Assembly: GCA_949289215.1 (NCBI GenBank)
Contig: CASENC010000009.1
Span: forward strand, 47,569 to 111,568
Reading direction: 5' to 3'
From: an uncultured Bacteroidales bacterium
GTDB taxonomy: Bacteria; Bacteroidota; Bacteroidia; Bacteroidales; Muribaculaceae
Length of the DNA stretch: 64,000 nt
The notes beneath the pieces were generated by a model. The model was not told where the DNA came from and did not search any database. It was given only the letters and a program-made list of their open reading frames with translations. The number at the start of each line of letters is the position of its first letter. The first letter of the stretch is position 1. The translations under genes and the position numbers were made by a program. Below are positions 36,999 to 46,793 of this stretch, piece after piece.

Positions 36999-37601
36999 TT
37001 ATAGTTTTATGATGTTGGGATAACGATGGCGGTCGGCCTCGTTGATTTCTCGTATCACCCGGCACGGGTTGCCTGCGGCCAATACCCCTGCCGGAATATC
37101 CTTGTTGACAACGCTGCCTGCGCCTATCACCGAGTTGTCGCCTATGGAAACTCCCGGCAGAACGCACACATGGCCGCCAATCCACACATTGTTGCCAATG
37201 GTGATGGGAAGGGCATATTCAAGCCCCAGGTTGCGGCGTTCGTGGTCGAGCGGATGCCCGGCTGTATAAAAGCCGCAGTGCGGGGCAACAAATACATTGT
37301 CGCCAAACGTCACCCGTGCACCGTCGAGAATGATGCAGCCCACGTTCATGTAAAAGTTGTCGCCAACCTCGATGTTGTAGCCATAATCGCAATAAAAAGG
37401 CGATTCTATGTAACAGTTCACACCGGCCTTGCCAAGCAGGCGGCGCGTAATTTCTTCGCGCTTCATGGTCATGGACGGACGCAGGTTATTGAGTTCAAAA
37501 CAAAGCTCCTTAGCAGCGATGCGTTCTGCGACCAGTTCCGGGTCATAGTTTGCATCATACAATACCCCCGGCTCCACATTCATTTTCCTGTTTATTGCCA
37601 T
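36999..37601 (-). CDS. Maltose/galactoside O-acetyltransferase (left-handed beta-helix)
   Basis: 200 residues of the LacA/Maa family. N-terminal Mac domain (YDPELVAERIAAKELCFELNNL), then hexapeptide repeats (FVAPHCGFYTAGHPLDHERRN, with the catalytic His in the AGHP motif; IGNNVWIGGHVCVLPGVSIGDNSVIGAGSVV). It transfers acetyl from acetyl-CoA to a sugar hydroxyl in the cytoplasm. It is the only non-secreted glycan gene of this run. It lies 11 bases after the GH92 gene and 20 before GH84, so it is co-transcribed; it may tag unmetabolised sugars or detoxify them (inference). Confidence 0.92.
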   Translation of the reverse strand: MAINRKMNVEPGVLYDANYDPELVAERIAAKELCFELNNLRPSMTMKREEITRRLLGKAGVNCYIESPFYCDYGYNIEVGDNFYMNVGCIILDGARVTFGDNVFVAPHCGFYTAGHPLDHERRNLGLEYALPITIGNNVWIGGHVCVLPGVSIGDNSVIGAGSVVNKDIPAGVLAAGNPCRVIREINEADRHRYPNIIKL

Positions 37602-37612
37602 TGTATATGATT

Positions 37613-39883
37613 TTATTGTTCGTTGGAGAATGAATAGGGGCGGTCTTCGGTCAAGGTGCCTCGGTCGGAGTTGGGAGTGGGGCTCATGTCGAGGTGCAAG
37701 GTGCCGCCGTGCAACAGGTCGGCATGGCGGTAATAGAGCTTGGTGTATTCCTTGCCGTTGAGGGTGGCCGAATTGATGTAGATGTTTTCCGCGCTGTTAC
37801 CGGGGGCATCGATTACCAACTTTTTGCCGTTTTCAAGGTGCAAAGTGGCACGCTTGAACAGCGGTGAGCCTGCCACATATTGGTCGGTACCCGGACATAC
37901 GGGATAAAAACCGAGAGCCGAGAATACATACCATGCCGATGTCTGCCCGTTGTCCTCGTCACCGCAATAGCCGTCGGGGGTAGGGGAATACAGCTTGTCC
38001 ATTGCTTCACGCAGCCGGTATTGTGCCGTCCACGGGCGGCCTGCGTAGTTGTACAGGTAAATCATGTGCTGTATGGGCTGGTTGCCGTGGGCGTAATTGC
38101 CCATGTTCATTACGGCCATTTCGCGGATTTCATGAATTGGGAAACCATAGTAGCTATCGTCGAAAACCGGCGGTACGGTGAATACCGAATCAAGCATGGC
38201 GGTGAAATTCTTGTTGCCGCCCATCAGGTCGATGAGGCCTTGCGGGTCGTGGAATACCGACCAAGTGTAGTGCCAACTGTTACCTTCGGTGAAATCGCCG
38301 CCCCACTTGAACGGGGAGAATGGCGACTGGAACTTGCCGTTGTCTTCGCGACCGCGCATCAAATTGTGTCCAGGGTCGAAAGTGTTGCGGTAATTCATTG
38401 CGCGTTTTTCGAGTTCGGCGATTTCTTTCTTTGGTCGGTCAAGTTTTTTTGCAAGCTGCAATATGCACCAGTCGTCATAGGCATATTCAAGTGTGCGCGC
38501 CACACTTTCGTTTATACCCACATTGCAAGGCACATATCCCAGGCGGTTGTAGAATTCATGACCAAGTCGGCCGGTTGACGGCACGTCGGGGTGCACGTTG
38601 TTGCAGCCATTGAGCAATCCTTCATATAGCGTTTCCACGTCATCGACTTGAACGCCTTTCAGATAGGCATCGACAAGCACCGATGCCGAGTTGTTGCCTA
38701 CCATGCAGTTGCGGTGCCCCGGGCTTGCCCATTCGGGGAAAAAGCCGCTTTCTCGGTAAGTATTGAGTAAACCTTCCTGTATTTCCTTGTTGACCGACGG
38801 GTACATGAGGTTAAGCAATGGGAAAAGGCTGCGGAATGTATCCCAAAAGCCGGTATCGGTGTACATATATCCCGGCAGTACTTGTCCGTTGTATGGGCTG
38901 TAATGCACAATGTTGCCGTCGGAGTCGATTTCATAAAACTTGCGTGGGAACAGCAACGAGCGGTATAGGCATGAATAGAATGTACGGTATTGGTCGATTG
39001 TGCCACCTTCCACTTCGATGCGGCCAAGTGCGCGGTTCCAAGTTTCTTTGCCATCGGCGGCAACCTGCTCGATGGTGCGGTTATCCAGTTCCATCATATT
39101 GATTTCTGCTTGCTCGGGACTTATGAACGACGAAGCCACACGCACATTCACTTGTTCTCCCTTATGGGTGGAAAATCCCACTATGGCACAGGCATGGTCG
39201 GCAGTTTGTTGCACGGTTCCTGTGTGCAAAGTGTCGCCGCTCATGGTTGCTGTATAGGCAAACGGTTTGTCAAATTCCAGTATGAAGTAGTTCCTGAAGT
39301 TTCCCGGTACGCCGCCATGGTTGTGGGTGGTATAGCCTATGATTTTCTTTTCATCGGGAATGATTTCCACATGCGAGCCGCCGTCGAAAGCGTCAACTAC
39401 GAGGAACGAACTGTCACGCTCGGGATAAGTGAAACGGAATATCGCTGCCCGTTCGGTGGGAGCGATTTCGGTAAGCACATCGTGTGTGGCGAGGAATACT
39501 TTGTAATAATAAGGGGTGGCTGTTTCTCCCTTGTGCGAGAACCATGAGGCACGATTTTTCTCGTCGAAAGCCGATTGCCCTGTTACAGGCATTATCGAGA
39601 AACAACCATAATCGTTGATCCACGGGCTGGGCTGGTGTGTTTGTTTAAAACCACGTATCTCGGTGTCGTTGTAGATGTATTGCCATCCGTCGCCCATTCC
39701 GCGAGTGTGAGGGGTCCAAAAGTTCATGCCCCAAGGCAATGCAATAGCAGGATAGGTGTTTCCCGCCGATAGCTCAAACGACGATAAAGTTCCCATCAAG
39801 GGATTGACATACTGCGTGTAGTCGGCACGTATGGCCATTGAGCATATCATTAATAAAGTTGCGATTAAAATGCTTTTTTTCAT
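37613..39883 (-). CDS. Exported GH92 alpha-mannosidase (third of three)
   Basis: 756 residues with signal peptide MKKSILIATLLMICSMAIRA. The GH92 build is clear: N-terminal beta-sandwich starting YTQYVNPLMGTLSSFELSAGNTYP, then the (alpha/alpha)6 domain with YAHGNQPIQHMIYLYNYAGRPW and GDEDNGQTSAWYVFSALGFYP, the calcium-binding and catalytic surroundings of the family. GH92 enzymes are calcium-dependent inverting exo-alpha-mannosidases. The second motif is GNQPIQH here but GNEPSHH in the gene at 41027, suggesting a different linkage preference. It follows the YhcG-type nuclease gene by 21 bases. Confidence 0.94.
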   Translation of the reverse strand: MKKSILIATLLMICSMAIRADYTQYVNPLMGTLSSFELSAGNTYPAIALPWGMNFWTPHTRGMGDGWQYIYNDTEIRGFKQTHQPSPWINDYGCFSIMPVTGQSAFDEKNRASWFSHKGETATPYYYKVFLATHDVLTEIAPTERAAIFRFTYPERDSSFLVVDAFDGGSHVEIIPDEKKIIGYTTHNHGGVPGNFRNYFILEFDKPFAYTATMSGDTLHTGTVQQTADHACAIVGFSTHKGEQVNVRVASSFISPEQAEINMMELDNRTIEQVAADGKETWNRALGRIEVEGGTIDQYRTFYSCLYRSLLFPRKFYEIDSDGNIVHYSPYNGQVLPGYMYTDTGFWDTFRSLFPLLNLMYPSVNKEIQEGLLNTYRESGFFPEWASPGHRNCMVGNNSASVLVDAYLKGVQVDDVETLYEGLLNGCNNVHPDVPSTGRLGHEFYNRLGYVPCNVGINESVARTLEYAYDDWCILQLAKKLDRPKKEIAELEKRAMNYRNTFDPGHNLMRGREDNGKFQSPFSPFKWGGDFTEGNSWHYTWSVFHDPQGLIDLMGGNKNFTAMLDSVFTVPPVFDDSYYGFPIHEIREMAVMNMGNYAHGNQPIQHMIYLYNYAGRPWTAQYRLREAMDKLYSPTPDGYCGDEDNGQTSAWYVFSALGFYPVCPGTDQYVAGSPLFKRATLHLENGKKLVIDAPGNSAENIYINSATLNGKEYTKLYYRHADLLHGGTLHLDMSPTPNSDRGTLTEDRPYSFSNEQ

Positions 39884-39904
39884 TATAATTTAATATTAAA
39901 ATTC

Positions 39905-41008
39905 TTATAGTAATTTTTTCAGATCTTCAACCTTTGGTAAGGTTTTGCGCAAGCGTTCAGGCATTTCTTCGGTTGTATGGTAAGTTGCTACTCCCATTGG
40001 CTTATTATAATCTCTAATTGCAAATTCAACAAATGTTTGGTTCATTTCTTTACAAAGTATAATGCCAATAGAAAAATTTTCATTTGGTTTTCTGACGTAT
40101 TTGTCTAAAGCAGAGAGGTATGTGTTTAGCTGTCCTAAGTATGAAGGGCGAAATTTTCCTGATTTTAATTCAACGGCGACCAATGAATTTAGTTCCCGGT
40201 TGAAAAACAGAAGGTCAATAAACATTTCTTCCCCGGCAATTTCGAGTCGGTATTGATTTCCTATAAAACAAAAGTCTTGCCCGAATGTCATTATAAACTG
40301 CTTCACATTATTTATGATTGAATTTTCAATAATGCGTTCGTTTAAGTCTTTTTCTTGTTCATCAAGTTCTTCAACGTTTATAAAATCCAGTAAATATTCA
40401 TCTTTAAAAGTATGTATTGCTTTTAATGCTTGTTGTGGATTGGATATTGTTTGCGTGAAATTATTGGGTAAACAACCTTGATGATGATACAAGTCAGCTT
40501 TGAGATAATTTCTAAGTGTGTATTTATTCCAATAATGTATCGCACATTCGTGTATATAAAATAATCGGGCATTTAAAGATTTGGTTTTTGCAATGATTTC
40601 CATATGGTGGCTGAAACCTATTGCAAGAAAATCGTTCCAATTGAAATCGTCGGTTAATGGCTTTATTGTTAAGGATGTGATTAATAAGTTTTCGTTTAAT
40701 TCCAAATTGCCAGCCAATGGCTGGCGATTTAGAACCAGTGTCCATTCTTCATAGAATTGACGCATATTTTTTATATTTGAGACAGAAAATCCTCTAAGTC
40801 CGGGTAATTCTTTATGTAACATGGTGGCAATTTGTTCGATTGCACCTTTCCCGAAAAAGCCTTTTCGGGAATTCTCCGATACATATTGACCTATTCCATA
40901 GTATAAAGATAGTTGATATTTATTTACTGATGCAGCTGCGCGATATTGGTTGCGCAAAATAGCTGTCTTTATGGTTTGGACGGCCTTGGTGTAGTCGTTG
41001 TAATTCAT
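39905..41008 (-). CDS. YhcG-type (DUF1016) PD-(D/E)XK nuclease domain protein, AT-rich insertion
   Basis: 367 residues without a signal peptide, so cytoplasmic. The N-terminal DUF1016 helical domain (LSLYYGIGQYVSENSRKGFFGKG...GFSVSNIKNMRQFYEEW) is followed by a PD-(D/E)XK nuclease core with FIDLLFFNRELNSLVAVELKSGKF (Asp, then the ExK pair). YhcG proteins are linked with DNA cleavage and, in some genomes, with phage defence. Base content is far from its neighbours: 60-base samples within it give 35-38 per cent G+C against about 63 per cent in a sample from the GH92 gene upstream. It sits in frame with the operon (18 and 21 base gaps) between two mannosidase genes, which suggests transfer. Confidence 0.88.
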   Translation of the reverse strand: MNYNDYTKAVQTIKTAILRNQYRAAASVNKYQLSLYYGIGQYVSENSRKGFFGKGAIEQIATMLHKELPGLRGFSVSNIKNMRQFYEEWTLVLNRQPLAGNLELNENLLITSLTIKPLTDDFNWNDFLAIGFSHHMEIIAKTKSLNARLFYIHECAIHYWNKYTLRNYLKADLYHHQGCLPNNFTQTISNPQQALKAIHTFKDEYLLDFINVEELDEQEKDLNERIIENSIINNVKQFIMTFGQDFCFIGNQYRLEIAGEEMFIDLLFFNRELNSLVAVELKSGKFRPSYLGQLNTYLSALDKYVRKPNENFSIGIILCKEMNQTFVEFAIRDYNKPMGVATYHTTEEMPERLRKTLPKVEDLKKLL

Positions 41009-41026
41009 GATAAATTTGAGAATAAA

Positions 41027-43252
41027 TTAGTACCATTTTACAGGTTTGTTTCCCATTTCTATTTCAAGAGTGCCACCTGCGGTTATATCGGCAAAGTCGA
41101 TCCATGCCTTGTGATATGGCAGGCCGTTAAGATTGATACTTTGTATGTAGCGATTGGCATCGGAGTTGTTATGCGCGGTGATTATGAATTTGCCGCCGGG
41201 CACTTTGATTGTTGCCTTGTCAAGAAGAGGCGAGCCGAAGTAATAGCGTCCTCCGGCGGGTTCCACTTGATAAAAGCCAAGAGCTGAGAGCACGTACCAT
41301 GCCGACATGGCGCCCACATCTTCGTTGCCACACAGCCCGTCGGGCTGTGCCGTGTAGAGCGTGCCAAGTATTTGCCGCACGCGGTCGGCTGTCTGCCACG
41401 GACGGCCAAGCATGGTGTAGAAATATGCGATGTGGTGACTCGGTTCGTTGCCATGGGCATATTGGCCTATCATGCCCGAAATGTCGGGCGAGATTACATC
41501 GCCTTCGAGTTGCGAGTCAACGGTGAACAGTGAGTCGAGTTTCATAATAAAATTTTCTTGTGAAGGGAAACAACCGACAAGCCCCGTCAGGTCGTGCGGA
41601 ACGAGAAATGTATATTGCCATGCGTTGCCCTCGCAATAGTCGTCGTTACGGTGGTCGGACGATATGGGATTGAACGGTTCGCGAAACTTGCCATCCGAGT
41701 CTTTCCCACGCATAAAGCGTGTTCCCGGGTCAAACAGGTTGCGGTAGCTGTGGCTGCGCTGGGTGAAATAATCGTAACCGGCGGTGTCGCCAACCATCTT
41801 GGCCACTTGCGCCACTCCATAGTCGGCAACGGCATATTCCATGTCATAAGCTACCGACTCTTTCATCATGTCGCAAGGAATGTAGCCATATTGTTTGCGA
41901 AGGCCCATGCCACGTTCGTCGAGCATGGCCGAATTGCGTAATGCCTCGTATGCCCTGTATGGTTGGTCGGCATATCCCTTGGTGACAGCATCGGCGAGGA
42001 TACATATTCCCGGGTTGCCTACCATGGTGTTGGTTTCGCATCCCATCAGGTGCCACACAGGCAATTTGCCTTGCTTGTCGTAAATCGAGAGGAAGGTATT
42101 CACCACATCGCGGGTAAGTTCAGGGTGGATTATCGACATTAACGGGTGTGCGGCACGGTAGGTGTCCCAACATGAGAATGTGGTGTATGTCTTGAAGTCG
42201 CTGCTGTTATAAATCTTGCCGTCGGCTCCGCGGTAATCGCCGTTTACATCGCAAAAGAGCGAGGGGGCAATCATTGTGTGGTATAGGGCGGTGTAGAATA
42301 TTTCACGTTTGGTTGTGTCGGCAGTGGAAATCCTGATTTTCGACAATTCGCTGTTCCAAGCACTGTCGGCACGGGTTACACATCGGTCGAAATCCCAGCC
42401 GGGAAGTTCGGCTTTCAGGTTGAGCCGAGCATTGTCGGTCGAGACCGGCGAAAGTGCCACTTTCACATAAACCGGGTTGTCGGCTCGGGCTTCGATGTTT
42501 GCCCGGGCATAGACTATGGTGCCTCGGCAACTATCGGGCGTGAAAATGTCGCCATCGGTAGCAAAATCGAGCGATATGACCGGTTGTGAAAACTCAGCCA
42601 CGAAATATATGCGTTGGTCGTTTGCCCAACCACGCGAGTACCGGTAGCCGCCGAGCATGGTGTCGCTGATGCGGAACACCGATGCCTCGGTTGCCCTATC
42701 CCAGCCTCCGCCGTTTTGCAGGTCGATGACTATTGCAGCGCTGTCGGGGTGGTTGAATGTATATTTGTGAAACCCCACACGTGCGGTGGCTGTGAGTTCC
42801 ACGTCGATGTCGTAACGGGTGAGCCGTGTGGCGTAATATCCCGGTCGGGCAGTTTCACACGAGCGGTCGGAGTATGACCACAGCCCTGATTGCGGGTCGG
42901 CGGCATTTCCTCGGGCATAAGTCACTGTTCCTGTCACGGGCATGAGGGTGACATCATGCAAGTCGCCTATTCCGGTGCCGCTCAGGTGTGTGTGCGGAAA
43001 CCCTATTACGGTAGAGTCGCTTATGTGGTACCCTGAACACCAATCCCACTCTTGCGGAATGCTTGTCGGGCCCAATTGCACCATTCCGAATGGAACATTT
43101 GCTCCGTAAAACACGTGCCCGTGTCCGCCGGTACCTATGCGAGTGTTCACATATCGTGTGAAATTTTCATGTTCGCCGTTTATGTTGCTTGAGCAGGCTG
43201 TTGCGGCGAGCAGCAGCGTTGCGCCTATTGCGATAATGCCCGTTGTTTTCAT
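41027..43252 (-). CDS. GH92 alpha-mannosidase lipoprotein (second of three)
   Basis: 741 residues. The N-terminus MKTTGIIAIGATLLLAATAC is a lipoprotein signal, so it is outer-membrane anchored. GH92 marks are RYVNTRIGTGGHGHVFYGANVPFGMVQLGP, YAHGNEPSHHIAYFYTMLGRPW and GNEDVGAMSAWYVLSALGFY. Its start codon overlaps the stop of the preceding GH92 gene by four bases (ATGA), so translation is coupled. The Glu and His in GNEPSHH are the form I associate with alpha-1,2-mannosidases of the family; that assignment is inference from motif only. Confidence 0.94.
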   Translation of the reverse strand: MKTTGIIAIGATLLLAATACSSNINGEHENFTRYVNTRIGTGGHGHVFYGANVPFGMVQLGPTSIPQEWDWCSGYHISDSTVIGFPHTHLSGTGIGDLHDVTLMPVTGTVTYARGNAADPQSGLWSYSDRSCETARPGYYATRLTRYDIDVELTATARVGFHKYTFNHPDSAAIVIDLQNGGGWDRATEASVFRISDTMLGGYRYSRGWANDQRIYFVAEFSQPVISLDFATDGDIFTPDSCRGTIVYARANIEARADNPVYVKVALSPVSTDNARLNLKAELPGWDFDRCVTRADSAWNSELSKIRISTADTTKREIFYTALYHTMIAPSLFCDVNGDYRGADGKIYNSSDFKTYTTFSCWDTYRAAHPLMSIIHPELTRDVVNTFLSIYDKQGKLPVWHLMGCETNTMVGNPGICILADAVTKGYADQPYRAYEALRNSAMLDERGMGLRKQYGYIPCDMMKESVAYDMEYAVADYGVAQVAKMVGDTAGYDYFTQRSHSYRNLFDPGTRFMRGKDSDGKFREPFNPISSDHRNDDYCEGNAWQYTFLVPHDLTGLVGCFPSQENFIMKLDSLFTVDSQLEGDVISPDISGMIGQYAHGNEPSHHIAYFYTMLGRPWQTADRVRQILGTLYTAQPDGLCGNEDVGAMSAWYVLSALGFYQVEPAGGRYYFGSPLLDKATIKVPGGKFIITAHNNSDANRYIQSINLNGLPYHKAWIDFADITAGGTLEIEMGNKPVKWY

Positions 43253-45621
43253 CGTGTCATGCTTGTATTTGGTTTGTCACCCATTTTCAGTTGCAATGTG
43301 CCGCCGGCCACAAGTTGGTCATACGGTAACGAATATGTGCCGAGCGGTTTGCCGTTGAGGCGCAGTTCCTGGACGTATATATTTTCGGGAGAGTTGTTTT
43401 CTACCTCTATGACGAATGGTTGCTTGCGTACATTTTCAGGAAGCGAGATGGTGATACGGTCGAAAAGCGGGCTGCCTATCTGGTATGACGGACGGCTGTC
43501 GCTCAAGCCTTTTACGTCAAACAGTCCTATCGACGACATCACATACCATGCACCCAGTTGCCCTTGGTCTTCATCTTGTCCGTAACCATAACCGTGTATT
43601 TCCTCGGTACCATAAAATTCGTTGCATATGGTGCGCACCCACTTTTGCGAGAGCCATGGGCGGCCTGAGAAATTAAACAGCCATGAAATGTGCAAATTGG
43701 GTTGATTGCCGTGGTTATATACACCCGATATGCCGGCAAAAGCATCGACCGTGGTTCCGCCTCCAAACACGTTGGCACGCGACACGATGAAAATACTGTC
43801 GAGGCGGTTGTTGAAACGGTCGGCACCAATCAGTTCCACAAGTTCACCGGGCTTGTGAGGAACATAGAATGTGTATTGCCACGCATTGCCTTCCTGGAAA
43901 CCTACCCACGGGCGCGACGGGTTGAATGGCTCGATGAAATCTCCGCTTTTGTCGCGCGGGCGCATGAAACCGGTCGATGGGTCGTAGATTTTCCGCCAGC
44001 CGTCGGCAAGGCGTGATAGCGTGTTGTAGTCATCGGTGCGGCCCAGTGACTTGGCAAACTGGCTTACGGCGTAGGCACTGAAACTATATTCGAGAGTGTG
44101 CGATGCTCCGAATGGAGAACCGTCTCGGTGCAACTCGTCGCCGGCCCCGGTGCTGGGAACATAGGGAGAGTAGCCATGTTCGACAAAAGCCCCCACGTCT
44201 GATTTCCCTACTCCGTCGGGGCGGTCTTTCCACCCGAGCTCGTTTTTCAGTGCTGCCTCATAGGCAAGGTTGACATCGAAACCACGTATTCCGCAATTGT
44301 ATGCCCCAGCTATCACAAGTCCCATGAAATTGGTGCCAACCCCCGATACGTAGCGGCTGTTGGCTATACCATCGGCAAGCCAGCCTGTTTCATTGTACAC
44401 GAGCAGCTGGCTTTGTACAAAATCGGCATAATATTCGGGATAAGCCAATGCCCACAGCAGCGACAAGTTCCAGTAGCCACCCCACATGGCATCGGTATTA
44501 TAATGGTTATGGATAGGCTTGCCGGTAGTTTTGTCAATTTCGATTTGCCCTATGGTGCCATCGTTGCGCGGATAAGCACCGTTGACATCATTTGCAAGTC
44601 CGCGGCCCAGCAGGGCATGGAACAGTCCGGTGTAGAATTTTGTGCGGTCGGCTTCGCTTCCGCCTTCCACCCTTATGCGGCCGAGTGCCTCTTCCCAAGC
44701 CTGTGTGGCTTGTCGGTGGGCGGCATCGAAGTCAATTCCTTCGGCTTCGGCGAGCAGGTTCTCCCGTGCATTTTCAATCGATGTGTATGATACCCCCACT
44801 TTCACCTCTATCACACTGTTGGCGTTGCCGCGAGTGTCGAAAGTCATGTAAAGTCCGGCTCCGGGACCGTGACATTCATCGCCTTTGGCATTGATTATTT
44901 CCCCCGTGAAAGTGCCTGTTTCTTGAGGCAAATGGTCGGTTGTGGCGTAAAAATAAATAGGTACCGAGGCTCCGGGTTGGTATTTCTGCACATAAGCCGG
45001 TTCGGTTACCACATATCCTTCGATTGTTCCGGACCCGAGGTATTTCACATAAGCGTCTTTCACCGGGCCGCTTTCGCCCCATCGATGGCCTATGTCGAAT
45101 ATCAAGTGCGCACTGTCGGTGGCAGGGAATGAGTATCGATGGAAACCCACACGCCGGGTTGCAGTAAGCTCGGCCTTTATGTCATAGTCTTTCAGTAGCA
45201 CCGAGTAGTATCCGGCAGTGGCGTATTCGTCTTTTTTGTCGAATGTCGAGCGGTAGCCGTCGGTATTGTCGGCCGAGCCGTCGGGAGAGCCTGGAACGGT
45301 TTTCAGTTCTCCTGTTGTCGGCATGATTGAAATTCCGCCCACTTGGAATTCGTGTAGGTTGACAAATCCTTCAATCGAATTATGCCGGGCATCATATCCC
45401 ACGGCTTGCCATCCATCCTTGTTGCCAAGGCTGCCGTTGGTTGACGGTGCGACTTTTGCCATGCCGAAAGGCACGGCTGCCGGAGTATAGAAGAACCACC
45501 GGCTGTGAGCTGTGCCGATATTTGGCTTTACGTATTCGGTAAGAGGTTTTGAGCCTTGTGCCACAGTATGGAATGACAGGCACAGGGCAATAAATGTTGG
45601 GAATAGGGATAAAATTCTCAT
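43249..45621 (-). CDS. Exported GH92 alpha-mannosidase (first of three, first gene of operon)
   Basis: 790 residues with signal peptide MRILSLFPTFIALCLSFHTVAQ. GH92 marks are YVKPNIGTAHSRWFFYTPAAVPFGMAK, YNHGNQPNLHISWLFNFSGRPW and GQDEDQGQLGAWYVMSSIGLF. The active-site region differs from the two other GH92 enzymes here (SRWFFYTP in place of GHVFYGANVP), so it may act on another alpha-mannose linkage or on a capped mannan. It is the first gene of the six-gene run 45621-34429; a -7 box TAAATTTG (45689-45696) lies upstream. Confidence 0.93.
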   Translation of the reverse strand: MRILSLFPTFIALCLSFHTVAQGSKPLTEYVKPNIGTAHSRWFFYTPAAVPFGMAKVAPSTNGSLGNKDGWQAVGYDARHNSIEGFVNLHEFQVGGISIMPTTGELKTVPGSPDGSADNTDGYRSTFDKKDEYATAGYYSVLLKDYDIKAELTATRRVGFHRYSFPATDSAHLIFDIGHRWGESGPVKDAYVKYLGSGTIEGYVVTEPAYVQKYQPGASVPIYFYATTDHLPQETGTFTGEIINAKGDECHGPGAGLYMTFDTRGNANSVIEVKVGVSYTSIENARENLLAEAEGIDFDAAHRQATQAWEEALGRIRVEGGSEADRTKFYTGLFHALLGRGLANDVNGAYPRNDGTIGQIEIDKTTGKPIHNHYNTDAMWGGYWNLSLLWALAYPEYYADFVQSQLLVYNETGWLADGIANSRYVSGVGTNFMGLVIAGAYNCGIRGFDVNLAYEAALKNELGWKDRPDGVGKSDVGAFVEHGYSPYVPSTGAGDELHRDGSPFGASHTLEYSFSAYAVSQFAKSLGRTDDYNTLSRLADGWRKIYDPSTGFMRPRDKSGDFIEPFNPSRPWVGFQEGNAWQYTFYVPHKPGELVELIGADRFNNRLDSIFIVSRANVFGGGTTVDAFAGISGVYNHGNQPNLHISWLFNFSGRPWLSQKWVRTICNEFYGTEEIHGYGYGQDEDQGQLGAWYVMSSIGLFDVKGLSDSRPSYQIGSPLFDRITISLPENVRKQPFVIEVENNSPENIYVQELRLNGKPLGTYSLPYDQLVAGGTLQLKMGDKPNTSMTR

Positions 45622-45688
45622 GTAAAAAAGTTCAGCTTTATGTTAGGTTGCACGGCACTCTATATGGTTGTTCTGTGCCATGGTTGTA

Positions 45689-45696
45689 CAAATTTA
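45689..45696 (-). promoter_or_regulatory. -7 box of the mannosidase operon
   Basis: On the minus strand TAAATTTG; a TTTA at 45716-45719 lies 19 bases upstream as a weak -33 element. The rest of the gap 45622-45959 (338 bases) shows no gene. Confidence 0.5.
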
Positions 45697-45959
45697 AAGA
45701 AGTTTTATAAAGGAATAAAGAATAAAGATTGTTTTTTATATTTTTTGCGTCGGAAAAATAGCAAGGCAGGAGTAGTACGATATACTGCTGAAATCTGTAT
45801 GGCAGCTGATAAACAATACCAGTGGTGGCAAAATTCATAAAGGTGGGAACAAAGAGGGCCTGTCATCACCATTGTGATTAGACCGAAGGAGCGCATGGCT
45901 CGTGCGCCTCTATATTTCTAAGTGTTGCAGCTTGGCTGACAGCAAATTATTTGTTAATT

Positions 45960-46793
45960 CTAGATTGCGCTGATGTCGATTACTTCTAGGTCGTCGGGCA
46001 CGCAGATGCGACCGGTGAAGTTTTTTGCTGCTTCGGCAGTGTAGCTTTGCTTTCGGGTAGGCAGGGCAGAATCTTCGGTGTGGTATAGCAGCAGGTTGCG
46101 GGCATTTAGGCTGTGTGCCATGGCTCCGGCATCGAGCGCGGTGCTGTGGTGCTTTTCGTAGGGCTTGAATGTTTCACGGTCGGCATAAAGGCAAAAAGCC
46201 TCGCACAGCAGCCAGTCGGCATTGGTGGCATATTGGCGGTTTGACTCGTTGTAGGGTTCGTCGCCGAGGCACACCAAATCCACGCCGTCGGGCAAGGTGG
46301 CGCGGAACCCGAATTGTTTCTCCTTGGTTGAGTGGATGTCGAAACAGCGTATGGAAGTGCCTCCCTCCAGATTGATTGCGTCGCCGTCTTTCACCTCGTG
46401 GAACAGTACCCTTGTGCCGATGTAGGAATTGTACCCGGTTGCCAGCGTGAGATTGCATATCGATTGCAACGTATTCAGTGCCTTGTCGTGGCTGAAGATG
46501 GTGAAATTGCAGCGGTAATTGCCGCGCCGCATAAGTTGTATTACCATTCTCACAACCCACACTGCGCCCAAAATGTGGTCGGTGTGTGCGTGGGTGATAA
46601 ACATATTGTGTATGTCGGTCAGGCTTGTTCCCGATTTTTCCAATTGTGACAAAATGCCGTTGCCGCCACCTGCATCGACCAATATTGAGCCGCCTGACCA
46701 TTTCAGTAAGAAACAAGTGTTGTAGCATCGCGTCACGGTGGCATGACCTGTGCCGAGCATTATTATTTGGCTGCCTTCGTATTGTATAGTCAT
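45960..46793 (-). CDS. Metallo-beta-lactamase-fold hydrolase (RNase Z-like)
   Basis: 277 residues, no signal peptide. The metal-binding motif HAHTDH spans 68-73 (ITHAHTDHILGAVW), the N-terminal IIMLGTGHATVTRCYNTCFLL matches the first strands of the fold, and later ligands lie in CLGDEPYNES, LLCEAFC and LLLYHTE. The overall form is that of RNase Z and related hydrolases, but the exosite arm of true RNase Z is not evident. Its start overlaps the stop of the CDF transporter gene by four bases, so the two are coupled. Confidence 0.88.
   Translation of the reverse strand: MTIQYEGSQIIMLGTGHATVTRCYNTCFLLKWSGGSILVDAGGGNGILSQLEKSGTSLTDIHNMFITHAHTDHILGAVWVVRMVIQLMRRGNYRCNFTIFSHDKALNTLQSICNLTLATGYNSYIGTRVLFHEVKDGDAINLEGGTSIRCFDIHSTKEKQFGFRATLPDGVDLVCLGDEPYNESNRQYATNADWLLCEAFCLYADRETFKPYEKHHSTALDAGAMAHSLNARNLLLYHTEDSALPTRKQSYTAEAAKNFTGRICVPDDLEVIDISAI

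Noticed and set aside
39905-41008. Part of a restriction-modification or Dnd-type system
   Set aside because: No methyltransferase, specificity subunit or further defence gene lies nearby; only the single nuclease gene is present.
45638-45959. Small genes in the gap before the mannosidase operon
   Set aside because: Short frames on both strands are AT-rich and overlap the -7 box at 45689; none resembles a known small protein.
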